In this document: positions 12,913 through 24,076 of the stretch, piece after piece
Layout: every line of letters begins with the position of its first letter
Numbering within the stretch: the stretch's first letter is position 1
Source: Aplectana chamaeleonis
Lineage: Eukaryota; Nematoda; Chromadorea; Rhabditida; Cosmocercidae
Assembly (NCBI GenBank): GCA_029168955.1
Contig: JAPDOI010001071.1
Location: 72,001 to 136,000 of the forward strand
DNA length: 64,000 bases
Reading direction: 5' to 3'
Program-made: the position numbers and the translations under genes
Notes under the pieces: generated by a model
Databases searched by the model: none
Told to the model about the DNA's origin: nothing
Seen by the model: only the letters and a program-made list of their open reading frames with translations

Positions 12913-13407
12913 CTTAAAGGCACAGAGTCACCCTCAGATATGAATTTTGAGATTTTCATGTAATTGTGTAGAAGACCACTTCTGTATAACACGTGCCAAA
13001 TGCCAGATCTCATTTCCTTCAAATAAGCGAGATATAAGCGACCACCACAGGCCCGACCCCCTTCGCTCACCACCACAGGCCCGACCCCCTAACAGATTTT
13101 CGAACTCGATAGCGGCTCGATGGATGGATGAATTCCAACAAGTCGTCGTTCTTCAGTCCATTACCGGACTGTCTCCTTATCCTGGCTTTCTCTCACGCAA
13201 CGATTGCGAATGAACAGAAATACAGGCCTGAGACAACACGTCCACCAATTTTTGACCCTCAAAATCAAGGCATCTTTGAAGAGCCATAACTCTGTTCAAA
13301 GGGGGTCTTAGACGATTTCAGAGATACCACTGTGATCAGCGTGTGACTCTTTCCAAGGAGAGCATAAAATCTGAAAATAAATTTTCTGGGTGTCCTGTGC
13401 CTTTAAG
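12913..13407. mobile_element. MITE with AGGCACAG termini, present only in the left arm
   Basis: A 495 base element opens with CTTAAAGGCACAG and ends with CTGTGCCTTTAAG. It interrupts sequence that is continuous at the matching point of the right arm (about 18270). The flanking bases compare as GGACTCAAT before and TGATTCGCTCGC after, against GGACTCGAAGTGATTCGC at the empty site. Inside, a roughly 30 bp segment (CCACCACAGGCCCGACCCCC) is tandemly doubled at 13040-13090. The termini border TTAA/TTTAA, which hints at a TTAA-type or TA-type target, but the empty site does not settle this. No protein is encoded. Confidence 0.85.
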
Positions 13408-13808
13408 TGATTCGCTCGCGTCCCGCCCTTTACGTTCAAAGGCTACCGATCAAAGTAAACAGCTGAAAATTGAACTTAAAAGGACAATAGATAATTGAAA
13501 CATTATGAATCGTTAGACAGACAACTTTCTTTTCTTGATAATCCATCGCTCTCTTGAAGCTGATTTTTCAGTTGTTTGCTTCTTTCGGTAGCCGTTGAGA
13601 GGAGGGGCGGGGCGCGAGCGAATCACTCAAGATTTAGGCCGCACCCGGTTCCTGCATTGGGCCCCAGCACTTCCGATTTTCGTTAGAAATTGGAAGACTG
13701 CTTTTGTTGTAAACACTGCCTTTAAGACTTGGTCTGCGTCTGCGATTCACAGTAGCCACTCTCACACAAAAAGAGGTTTCCTGTCCAGAACACAATGCCC
13801 TAGTTGTT

Positions 13809-13982
13809 CAGGGGTGCGTTCCAAGAACATTCCCATGGCAAAAGGCTTCCATGGAAACGTAGGCTAGGCGGCGTGGGAACAATTTTCAATTATAATTAGC
13901 ATCCATGGAAAGCAAATTTGTCCATGGAAAGGTTGCTTGTCCTCCCACGACGTCGTGGGAACGTTATTGGAACGCACCCCTG
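13809..13982. mobile_element. hAT-like MITE with CAGGGGTGCGTTCC termini (left arm)
   Basis: The 174 base element starts CAGGGGTGCGTTCCAA and ends TTGGAACGCACCCCTG, a perfect 16 bp terminal inverted repeat of hAT type (CAGGG start). No clear 8 bp target duplication is visible. The mirror copy is at 17693-17866. A single end of the same family (TTGGAACGCACCCCTGA, near 10456-10474, and its mirror near 24002) lies at the outer tip of each arm. Confidence 0.75.
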
Positions 13983-15262
13983 GGGCTGCTTGACTGGTCT
14001 CGCTGGAAAAGAAGCATAATTTGCACGAGCTGATTGGCGTCTTCTATTTTCCGGTGGCTAATGTCTAACCTTGGCACGCTATCCGTCCTCTCCCTCAATT
14101 CGATGGATAGTCCCTATAGCATTGTTGCGACACCCGACATTAGTCCGAGTAGCTGGAAAGGAATGGCAGGCAAGGAGCTGCCAGCTGAGTGTGATGACTG
14201 ACTGTTTTTGTATCGAGCGGCCTCGACGATTCGCCTTCTTCGATCCCGGATTATTGGAGTAATGAACGGGAAAAAGAGTCGGCTCTTGTTGCGTGAGCTA
14301 CTGTTTAAGACTCCGGCGAGGAACGTGAATGATTGCTGTAACAGTTTGAACTACATTACCTCGCCGACTCACTATCATTCTTTGCTCAGCTGCTGAAGAT
14401 TTTCGCCCAGATCTTAATCACTGACTCGCTCGACAAAACTCACCATTTTCTGTTCTTCGCTCAATTCCTTGGGGGCGAAGAACCAGCGGCGTCCTACCCA
14501 GCGAGATTTTGCGCTCTGATGCTGAATTTGCGCGCTCGTCCTTTGAACAGCTGTTTTCAAGCCCATTGTATAACGGATTTCCGGCAATTTTTGTATTCAT
14601 TTGGTGAAGATGTGTTTTCATCGTCAATTTCCGCCACCCTCCTCTCAATACTCGTTATTTATCGTCAAGGCGTGATTACTTTTGAATGGTTTGGTTGGAG
14701 CAAAAATAATTGTGGGTTTTGATAAATAATTTTTCTTGAACGATTGTTTTTTTGTGGATTTTGATGCTTCTCTATCTGATATGCACTTCTTGTATTTTCT
14801 CATTAAACTCTATCTATTCTGAATTAAAATTTTATGTGCGTTCTAAGTAGAAAATATTCTTGCTGCTTTCAGTTTCTCTTTCACAGAATGACTTTAGGAC
14901 ACCAAACTTAGTTAGAAACTACACGGAATCCCTTAATCCGCAAGAATTCTTTTGCTTTTCTTGTACCGGTAGGGTAAGATAGATGAAGAAATGCGCTTTT
15001 GAATGCCTTATTAAATTTTGCAAAAAGAGCTCGTTTGGGCGAAAAAGTATGATTCAATAAAAACCGCAATTATATTTGCACGAAACTAATATGTATCTAT
15101 GATCGCCCTTTTGTGCTAGAATAGGGTTCTCACAGCTTCTAATTTTTAGACAAAACACTTTTAATTTACCCAAACGACGAGGGCGGCGAAGGATTGATGA
15201 TGATGAGATTAGGAAAAAAATACAGATCGAAAACATCATCGAAAGAGAACAGCCGTGATCCA

Positions 15263-15640
15263 CTACCGGATTTTTTCTAGCTTTTCTGTTACGGCTGATT
15301 TTTTTGTTTCTTTTGTTTCATCACTATTCAAACCATTACTGGCAATATCAATACAAAGAATATCAGATGCGAGATTACCCGAATTGAAATAAACCTGTTC
15401 AGCATCATAAAAAGCGTGAACCGAGGCGCAAACTCTACCACGTTTTTTTCCGCACCTATCTTTGCGAAATATCGAATACGGAAGATTACTTAACAATTCA
15501 GAGTCATTGATTTTGGAATTCAACCAAGTCTCGGTAACAAAAACGAAACCAGGTTTATGCATAGAGAGAAAATGCTGGAATTCGGCTAATTTATTAACTT
15601 AGCTAAGCGAATTGAATAACACTGCCTTTCCATTCAGGGA
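15263..15640 (-). pseudogene. Fragment of a non-LTR retrotransposon endonuclease
   Basis: On the minus strand, the frames from about 15640 down to 15321 encode NGKAVLFNSL, then FVFVTETWLNSKINDSEL, then PYSIFRKDR. The series asparagine-containing opening, ETWL and FRKDR is the N-terminal signature of AP-like endonucleases of CR1/RTE-type non-LTR retrotransposons. A stop codon lies between NSLS and VNKLAEF, and the downstream catalytic part (GDFN, SDH) is absent. The homology ends near 15321, where the palindrome arm begins. The same open frame reads on into the arm but has no endonuclease character there. It is a dead remnant. Confidence 0.6.
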
Positions 15641-16353
15641 TTCATCAACACGGCAGCGCCATCCAGTGGTAGCGCTACCCTCGGTAGATTGCTACCCTAA
15701 CCATCCATTGTGATTCACGAGCGCAATGCTATCGTGGGTAGCGCTACCAAGCAGTTACGCCTGAAAGCGTTATGTGTGTGGATACGCCGCCGCATTTTAC
15801 AAACGACGGCTACTGCACATTTCTCGTAATCGCTTTCGAAAAGCTTAACCTTTTGAAAACTAACAAAATCTAAAGCATAAAAAAGCAAAAAACCATGAAT
15901 AAAGTAAATCAATGTTCGAATCACACAAAGAGTTTAGCGGTATGGGAACGCGGCTACGGTTTTCGGTTTTTTAAAAGATTTTTTTTGATTTTTTTTTCAA
16001 AAAAATTGAAAAAAAAATTTAGATTTTATTAATATGTTCTTTGATCTGTAACATATGTAGTTTGAATATTGAGAATGAGGATGATGTGTATATTAATCGG
16101 GAAATTTTTTTGGGACGCTCCATTGATTTTGCGTATCATACATAACATCGGCTTGGATCCTGAAGAGACTTTGCGTTCCCTATTGGAGGTTGGCGCAAGT
16201 TCGGTGCACCTATGTTATAGCACAGGGCGCCGAGTTTGCGCCAACCTGCAACAGTGAACGCAAAGTCTCTTCCGGATCCATGCCGACGTTAACTGGGTTG
16301 CGACGTCTCATAAAAGTACCCAAGACGATATTTTACGTAGAAAATGTCAAAAC
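15321..16353. other. Central spacer of the giant inverted repeat
   Basis: This unique 1.03 kb separates the two arms. It holds the endonuclease remnant on its left, a small inverted repeat around GTAGCGCTACC (about 15667-15752), a run of long A and T tracts (15965-16030) and a foldback at 16150-16290. No intact gene is seen. Confidence 0.7.
16150..16290. repeat. Foldback in palindrome spacer
   Basis: The left side (CGGCTTGGATCCTGAAGAGA, AACGCAAAG-type core, GGTTGGCGCAA) is the reverse complement of the right side (TTGCGCCAACC to GGATCCATGCCG), with roughly 55 base arms and a short loop. Non-coding. Confidence 0.7.
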
Positions 16354-17692
16354 TAGAAACAAAAGAAACAAAAAAATCAGCCGTAGCAGAAAAGCTAGAA
16401 AAAATCCGGTAGTGGATCACGGCTGTTCTCTTTCGATGATGTTTTCGATCTGTATTTTTTTCCTAATCTCATCATCATCAATCCTTCGCCGCCCTCGTCG
16501 TTTGGGTAAATTAAAAGTGTTTTGCCTAAAAATTAGAAGTTGTGAGAACCCTATTCTAGCACAAAAGGACGATCATAGATACATATTAGTTTCGTGCAAA
16601 TATAATTGCGGTTTTTATTGAATCATACTTTTTCGCCCAAACGAGCTCTTTCTGCAAAATTTAATAAGGCATTCAAAAGCGCATTTCTTCATCTATCTTA
16701 CCCTACCGGTACAAGAAAAGCAAAAGAATTCTTGCGGATTAAGGGATTCCGTGTAGTTTCTAACTAAGTTTGGTGTTCTAAAGTCATTCTGTGAAAGAGA
16801 AACTGAAAGCAGCAAGAATATTTTCTACTTAGAACACACATAAAATTTTAATTCAGAATAGATAGAGTTTAATGAGAAAATACAAGAAGTACATATCAGA
16901 TAGAGAAGCATCAAAATCCACAAAAAAACAACCGTTAAAGAAAAATTATTTATCAAAACCCACAATTATTTTTGCTCCAACCAAACCATTCAAAAGTAAT
17001 CACGCCTTGACGATAAATAACGAGTATTGAGAGGAGGGTGGCGGAAATTGACGATGAAAACACATCTTTACCAAATGAATATAAAAATTGCCGGAAATCC
17101 GTTATACAATGGGCTTGAAAACAGCTGTTCAAAGGACGAGCGCGCAAATTCAGCATCAGAGCGCAAAATCTCGCTGGGTAGGACGCCGCTGGTTCTTCGC
17201 CCCCAAGGAATTGAGCGAAGAACAGAAAATGGTGAGTTTTGTCGAGCGAGTCAGTGATTAAGATCTGGGCGAAAATCTTCAGCAGCTGAGCAAAGAATGA
17301 TAGTGAGTCGGCGAGGTAATGTAGTTCAAACTGTTACAGCAATCATTCACGTTCCTCGCCGGAGTCTTAAACAGTAGCTCACGCAACAAGAGCCGACTCT
17401 TTTTCCCGTTCATTACTCCAATAATCCGGGATCGAAGAAGGCGAATCGTCGAGGCCGCTCGATACAAAAACAGTCAGTCATCACACTCAGCTGGCAGCTC
17501 CTTGCCTGCCATTCCTTTCCAGCTACTCGGACTAATGTCGGGTGTCGCAACAATGCTATAGGGACTATCCATCGAATTGAGGGAGAGGACGGATAGCGTG
17601 CCAAGGTTAGACATTAGCCACCGGAAAATAGAAGACGCCAATCAGCTCGTGCAAATTATGCTTCTTTTCCAGCGAGACCAGTCAAGCAGCCC

Positions 17693-17866
17693 CAGGGGTG
17701 CGTTCCAATAACGTTCCCACGACGTCGTGGGAGGACAAGCAACCTTTCCATAAACAAATTTGCTTTCCATGGATGCTAATTATAATTGAAAATTGTTCCC
17801 ACGCCGCCTAGCCTACGTTTCCATGGAAGCCTTTTGCCATGGGAATGTTCTTGGAACGCACCCCTG
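17693..17866. mobile_element. hAT-like MITE, right arm copy
   Basis: Mirror of 13809-13982, with the same CAGGGGTGCGTTCC and GGAACGCACCCCTG ends. A few substitutions and a short deletion in the body separate it from its partner, which shows the two arms have started to diverge. Confidence 0.72.
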
Positions 17867-19031
17867 AACAACTAGGGCATTGTGTTCTGAACAGGAAAGC
17901 ACTTTTTGTGCGAGAGTGGCTACTGTGAATCGCAGACGCAGACCAAGTCTTAAAGGCAGTGTTTACAACAAAAGCAGTCTTCCAATTTCTAACAGAAATC
18001 GGAAGTGCTGGGGCCCAATGCAGGAACCGGGTACGGCCTAAATCTTGAGTGATTCGCTCGCGCCCCGCCCCTCCTCTCAACGGCTACCGAAAGAAGCAAA
18101 CAACTGAAAAATCAGCTTCAAGAGAGCGATGGATTATCAAAAAAAGAAAGTTGTCTGTCTAACGATTCATAATGTTTCAATTATCTATTGTCCTTTTAAG
18201 TTCAATTTTCAGCTGTTTACTTTGATCGGTAGCCTTTGAACGTAAAGGGCGGGACGCGAGCGAATCACTTCGAGTCCAGCAGAGCTGTTTCGTGCTCGTT
18301 CCTAGCCGTTTTTGCAGCTCATGCTGCGGGCTCAGGATCCCTCGATTTCTGGCAAAACCTCAAAAACTGTTCTTGTCGTGAACACCGCCTTCAACCGAAA
18401 GTTTAGTAGCTATTGCTCAATGTCTTAAGATCTGGGCGAAGAACTCATATTTGCGTGAAAAAGAGTAATGAGATATGGAAACACATGATCACATACATAT
18501 GATAACATAACATGAATAGAAAGAAAACGGGAGGAAAGCTACATTTTCGAAAACGGCGTCTGCCCACACATACCCTCAAAATGCAGATGTTCTGCGGTTT
18601 CATTCAATGTCAATACGTCGGAGTTTATCCTCGTCAACTCTCAGTGTTTTCGCTACTGGGGTGTGTTGACTGCACCATCTGATTCGCAGCTTGATTCGCT
18701 AGTGACCCTGCGATCCTCTGGGGCTCCTTCCCCACAGGGAAATTGTTCGACGTGTGCATGAAAGCCAAAGTTGAAATGAATGAGAGGCTTGTACTGCGAA
18801 AAGTGACCTCACGTTTCAGTTTGGTCCTGCTTTCTTACAGGTATTGAGTGCTTTTAGAAGGGAAAGAAAACTCCGGAGGAGCGCAGTGTCACCATCGTAT
18901 CTAGCAGCTTGAACAATGGCGCAGAGAATTAACACAGGAAAGAAACCACCGCCCTTTTTTCGGGGATGAACTCTGATGTCCGGAAATCGAATGGAACCGT
19001 TGAATAGCGACATTGTAGAAGAATTATGTGT

Positions 19032-19297
19032 AATATGACTGGTAGAAGTTGAAGCTCGTCCGCTGAACCTTTCATTGACTACGTTTCGGGCATAAGCCCG
19101 ATTCAAAAACCTTTGGGCTTCTCTGCGGTTGCGACCTTACTCCATTTCAGTCACCCTAGACCGGTAGATGATGTTGGCGAGAACATGTTGTCGATTTGTT
19201 TGTATTATTTCAGTTGACCTGACGACGGCCCATGTCCGAAACGTGGTCAATGAAAGGCTAAACGGACGAGCTTCAACTTCTACCAGTCATAGTACAA
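19032..19297. repeat. Foldback element around CCCGAAACG (right arm copy)
   Basis: Mirror of 11888-12150: two arms containing ACTGGTAGAAGTTGAAGCTC and CGTTTCGGGCAT face each other. Non-coding. Confidence 0.7.
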
Positions 19298-19349
19298 AAG
19301 AATGAAGCGCTGAAGACAATGTTTTTTTTTCAAAATTTGGATTAGAGCT

Positions 19350-19903
19350 CTTCAAAGGCACAGGAAACCCAGAATTGTTTTTTTTTATTCCATGCTTATC
19401 CTGGAGAGAAGCACACTCTGAACACAACAGTACCTCTAAAATCGCTAAAGGCCCCTTACAAGCGGAGTTATGGCTCCTTAAAACTGACAATACTTTGAGG
19501 GCGGGAATTTCGTGGAAGGGTTGTCTTGAGCCTCTATTTCTCTTCCTTCTCAGCCGCTGTGCAAGAGCAAGCCAGAATGAGGGGACAGACCGGCAAGGGA
19601 GTGAAGAACGATGATGCGGTTGAGATTCACCCGTCCATCTAGCCGCTATCGAGTTCGAAAACCAGGAAGGGGGTAGGGTCCGTGGTGGTCGCTTATATCT
19701 TGCTTATTTGGGAGAATTGAGATCTCGTCCTTGGCACGTGTTATACAGAAGGGGTCTTCTACACACTTAAAGGGAAGTCTCAAAATTCATATCTGAGGGT
19801 GTACTGTTCCTTTAAAGGATACCACTGTGATCAGCGTAAGACTCTCTCCAGGATAAGCATGGAAACTGAAAAATATTATCCTGGGTGTTCTGTGCCTTTA
19901 AAG
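19350..19903. mobile_element. MITE with AGGCACAG termini (right arm copy)
   Basis: Mirror of 11282-11833. It starts CTTCAAAGGCACAG and ends CTGTGCCTTTAAAG, and keeps the same compound structure with an extra inverted end. Shared by both arms, so older than the inverted duplication. Confidence 0.75.
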
Positions 19904-20302
19904 CAATTTCTAGGCAAAAGACAAGAGACCAGCTTTACCCGTTTTGCCCTTTTTTCCCTCTGTTAGTAGCCGTTTAGTGACACGTGTACTCATGGCTTAC
20001 AATTACTACAAACGAAACAAAATTCTAATTTAGTACCCGATCTGCTTCGTACCATCACATGGCCAGCGTAAATTATGTCCGACTCAAATGTTCCATTCAA
20101 TGTCAGAATTGGTTAACGGCTTAACAGTTATCCAAGACACAACCATCATCGTTCAAACACGCTGAAAAACCAAAAAATAAACGCAGGTTAGTCTATAATC
20201 GAGCCTACAAGAGAATAGGTAAACAAAGATTTTGTAAAGTGTACTGTAAAACGTACTTCTTTGACTTACTTGACTTAATCGGTTGGCTTTCGCCTGACGC
20301 GG

Positions 20303-22195
20303 TCATTCCGCATCTTCACCGAGGTGTGCCGTCCTAGTAGTCAGCCGTGTCCATATTTCACGGTCTTCAGCCACAATTTGAACACATTCCATCCAGCTGT
20401 CACTATTCCATTTCCTGCGAAACGAAACATCGCGCCTGAACTGTCTTTCGATGCCGAGTGACTTTAAATCCTCTTTAACCACATCCGTCCAGAACTTTCG
20501 CCTACGCCCAGGTGGCCGTTTCCAGACAGGATTTGGAAGCATTTTTAAAGCGTGTTGTACGAGACGATCCGGCGTTCTTCTTAGTATATGCCCGAGCAGT
20601 CGAAGTCGACTTTCCATTGCTGCTTGAGATGGCGTTAGGAGATGCTGGCATCTCCCTCGTGTCAAGCGTTGATGTACTGCGTCGATTTCCTTGTAAAGGT
20701 CTTCGTTATGGCATACACGCGGCCAGAAATATCCAAGCAAACGCCTGAAAAGCTTCCTCTCCGTGCAATCCAACCTTTCCATCTGCGTTTTCGGTGCTGC
20801 CCACGTCTCCGATCCGTACATCATGATAGGGCGAATAGCGGATAAGTAGACGCGCAACTTTACTTCCTTCTCGATGGTGGTAGACCACAAACACTTGGTT
20901 AGAGAATTGAATGCAGACGTAGCTTTCGCACATCGTTGTCGAATATCCGCTGCATAACTACCATCGTTCTTCAGCAAACAGCCCAAATAGCAGAAATCGT
21001 CCACCAGTTCGATACGTTGTCCGTCCACACAAACTCCGGTTGAAGGCCTCTGAGAGACCCACATCTGCTTGCATTTGTCGGGACGAAGACGAAGTCCATA
21101 GGCTGCGGCATACTTCGAAACGAGGTTCACAATCCTTTGCAGTTTTGCGTTGTTTTCAGCAAATAACACAATGTCGTCGGCGTACTCCAGGTCGACAAGG
21201 GAGCGTCCTGATGGTGTTAGGATCACATCCGCAGGAAACTGTTCTGCAACTCTACGCATGATGTCATCAACGGCGAAGTTGAAAAGAAAAGGTCCTGCAA
21301 CGGCTCCTTGCCTTACTCCTGTTTTCACCTCGAAAGCTGACGTAAATCCGACAGGTGTACGAACTGCTGCTGTTGTTCCTTTGTTCATGTCCTCGATTAA
21401 CCGAACATACTTTTCCGGGACTCCATCTGCTCGCAGAGCATTGAGCAATCGATCACGATGAGGAGAGTCGAACGCGGCTTCAAAGTCCAAAAAAGCAAGC
21501 TGTAATGGCTTCGAAAACCGCTGCCACGATTCAATTACTCTTCTCACGACGAACACTTGGTCGATGGTCGATCTTCCAGGTCGAAAACCGGCTTGCTCAT
21601 CTCTGGTCGTTCCTTCACGATGTTTGATAAGTCGCTCGAGAATGATACGTTCTAAAACCTTGTACATGACACGAAGTAGAGAGATTCCTCTGTAGTTCTT
21701 AGGATCCGTGACGGATAGCTTCTTGTGAAGAGGTACGATGATCGCATGTCTCCACGAATCGGGTATCCTTTCGCTCATCCATATGGCACGGATGGTGTTG
21801 GTCATTTCACGAATCCCAGACGGAGGAAGAGCTTTCAGCATTTCAGCAGTGATGTTGTCATCTCCACCTGCCTTTCCATTCTTCATTTTCCGGACACATT
21901 CCAAAACTTCAGACTCAGTCGGCGGTTCCTCACTGACATCGTAATGTGCTCTCTGAACATGCGGGAGCTCAGGTACTGATGGCGCTGGACGATTCAGTAG
22001 TGAACTGAAGTAATCCTTCCATATTGGCAGCGTCGCATCACCAACTGCAACTCCATTGGTAGTGTTCAAGACAGGAGAACATCTCTTCATCTTCCCGCTA
22101 TACTGTCGCAGCAACGTGTAGGCTTTCTTCGGATTCTTCTCCTCCGAAGCCTTCTCGAACTCCTTAGCTCTACACGTCCACTCGTTCGCGGTCAC
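20303..22195 (-). pseudogene. RTE reverse transcriptase domain (3' half of split ORF)
   Basis: This 630-residue frame continues the endonuclease half after the 2-base deletion. It contains an intact RTE-clade reverse transcriptase: LKKLSVTDPKNYRGISL, then AFLDFEAAFDS (motif A, near residue 240), GVRQGAVAGPFLFN (motif B, near 290) and LEYADDIVLF (motif C, catalytic aspartates near residue 340). A C-terminal region with CHNEDLY and RGRCQHLL follows. No stop codon or other frameshift is seen, so one small indel is the only visible defect of this copy. The methionine at 22195 is an accident of frame and not a native start. Confidence 0.92.
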
Positions 22196-23324
22196 TTTGA
22201 AGCTGCCGACGCAACTTCCTCCTCAGACGCTTCTCCTCCACGAAGTTTCCTGCAGTTCGGAGAGCACATACTCTGTTGTAGGTAGATGTTGTTTCTTCTG
22301 AGACGTAGGCGAACTTCTTCTTAGGCTGTACAACCGGGAGTGCCTCTTTCGAAGCGTCCTGGATGCACTTGACAAAAGAATCCGCGTCGCAAAGTTTCTT
22401 CTTAGTCCGTACTCCGATGTGAATAGAAACGCGTTGTCGGAAATTCCTTCTGCACTCTTCATCTCTGAGACTTGTCAAGTCAATCCTCTGGAGAGGCTGA
22501 GCCCCTCGCTTCCTCTTATGAATCCTCGCAGTGAAGTTCAACAGAACAGGACGGTGATCCGAATCGAATGCGGCATCCCACACAGCTCTAGATCTTCGAA
22601 TGTCCGATACTGGAATATTCCTCGTCAGGACATAGTCAAGCTGTAGTTTCAAAGTTGTCATCTTCCGCTTCCGCTGCTCTTCTGGAGATAGCCGGGTTGG
22701 TCCCTGCCACGTAAGCTGATGGCGGCGATGATTCCTCTTGAATGTCAATGCAATAATCAGACCACTGCGTTCACAAAAGTCGACAAGGCGGTAGCCATTG
22801 TCCGATGTTTGCTCCACTGGGTAGAACCATTTACCGAGTACTTCGGATTCCTGATCAAGTCCCATCTTCGCATTTGCGTCAATCCCCACGACAACAGCAT
22901 GTTGACAAGGTATCCTGGCCAGCAACGTATTGAGTTCCTCATAAAACGCATCCTTCGAATTGTCTTCGGCGGTTTCAGTGGGCGCATGAGCACTCACTAT
23001 CCACAGATTGAATCCTCTGTGATCCCGCAGTCGTACGAATGCATTCCGACACGACGTTGAGCCGAACTCCTTGACCATACCATTGAAATCCTTCCTTACA
23101 GCTATTGCACAGCCTCCCACTCTCCTATCGTCAGCGTTACCGCAGTAGATGGTGTACTCTCCGACGCTGATGACGGGTCTATCCTTGAGGCGGGTTTCCT
23201 GCAAAGCAGCAAACGGTGCATAGAAATAGCTCAGAAGTCTGGATAGCGCAGTTTTTTGGATATCACTCGACAGCGATCGACAGTTCAGGGTGGCGAAATT
23301 GTGGCTTGTGGCCAAAGACTCCAT
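22170..23324 (-). pseudogene. RTE endonuclease domain (5' half of split ORF)
   Basis: This 384-residue frame is the N-terminal half of the RTE polyprotein. It encodes an AP-like endonuclease that nicks target DNA to prime reverse transcription. Visible motifs in order are NCRS (residues 14-17), ETRLKD (43-48), SAHAPTET (111-118), GIDANAKMG (148-156, the metal-binding D and N), LDYV (229-232) and SDHRP (255-259, the catalytic D-H pair). The methionine at 23324 sits just before the conserved NFATLNCRS start, so the N-terminus is probably complete. After LQSDRER the frame is lost: compared with the related copy at 38420-41065, two bases are missing around 22180-22190. The frame then runs out within ten bases, overlapping the downstream half. 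Confidence 0.92.
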
Positions 23325-23637
23325 GACTCCCTAGGTACGGTTCCTAAGGTGTTATGGACCAGAGGCCTTAGTGTGCCGGACGGCGACACCTTTATGCAAT
23401 GTGCGGGATACTTTCGCGATATAGTTGTGCACGCTATATCGCTCGAACGTTCCCTGTGTACACTCAAACGTCTGCTGGGTTCAGTAGAAGCAGGGGCACC
23501 AACGAGCAGGTACCAACAGACTTGTATACACACCCCCAAAACGTACTTCACCTTTTACAACTGCTGGATCCGTATTTAGCGTTGTCTACACAATAACCCC
23601 ACCTTCCCATATTAATTTTGAACAGAAGGATTCAACA

Positions 23638-23917
23638 GGGGCGGCATGCACGTATGCGGCGGGGTAGGTTGGGGTTAGGCAGGGTTTGGGGCGTCGGTGC
23701 GTTTGATCATTGTTGTGCGAGTGCTGGAGATAATCAATAGTTGGGGTTTCAACGGGGTTTCGGCTGCCCCACTCTCCTACGTAGGGTTTGCGAGGGAACG
23801 ATTTTTCAGTGCTAGCCTAACCCCCTTTTAACCCTCGCGCTGCTATCATCAAACGCGCCGACGCTCCAAACCCTGCCTAACCCCAACCTAACCCGCCGCG
23901 TACGTGCATGCCTCCCC
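23638..23917. repeat. Foldback element with TTAGGC-like arms (right arm copy)
   Basis: Mirror of 10558-10837. GGTTAGGCAGGG and its complement CCCTGCCTAACC face each other across about 130 bases. Confidence 0.78.
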
Positions 23918-24076
23918 AGAATTACAGCGTTCTGAATGCACAGGTTAGAACTGAAGTCGTGTAGTAGACGTGTCATAGGCAGTGCCTACGATAAATTTCA
24001 TCAGGGGTGCGTTCCAAGAAGATTTCCACGGAAGGAAAAATGAACTTGATAAAAGCCGGCCAATGATAGATTAGAT

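Larger units (their letters stand above)
10399..15320 (+). repeat. Left arm of giant inverted repeat
   Basis: This arm is the reverse complement of 16354-24076 apart from two large insertions and scattered substitutions. Matching pairs were checked along its length: 10399 pairs with 24076, 11571 with 19614, 12076 with 19106, 13595 with 18080, 14418 with 17257 and 15054 with 16621. The coordinate sum moves from 34475 to about 31185 (RTE present only on the right) and then to 31675 (MITE present only on the left). The arm contains several small foldback elements listed separately. No host gene is recognised; reading frames of 60-100 codons occur on both arms but carry no motif I recognise. Confidence 0.93.
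20260..23537 (-). mobile_element. Full-length RTE-type non-LTR retrotransposon (copy 1)
   Basis: A 3278 base element reads right to left. It is bounded by the 12 bp target duplication AAAACGTACTTC at 20248-20259 and 23538-23549. The uninterrupted target is preserved in the other palindrome arm at 10926-10937, which proves both the boundaries and that insertion came after the arms were formed. The 5' end is GGGGGTGTGTATAC. The 3' end is a short AAGTCAAGTAAGTCAA-type repeat instead of poly(A), as usual for RTE. It encodes an endonuclease and a reverse transcriptase in what was one frame; a 2-base deletion near 22180-22190 splits them. Confidence 0.95.
16354..24076 (-). repeat. Right arm of giant inverted repeat
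   Basis: Reverse complement of 10399-15320 with roughly 97 percent agreement by eye in the stretches compared. It is longer because it contains the RTE retrotransposon (20260-23537 plus one 12 bp target copy), and it lacks the 495 bp MITE found in the left arm. The outer end (24076) continues into unrelated single-copy-looking sequence, whereas the outer end of the left arm abuts the satellite. Confidence 0.93.
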
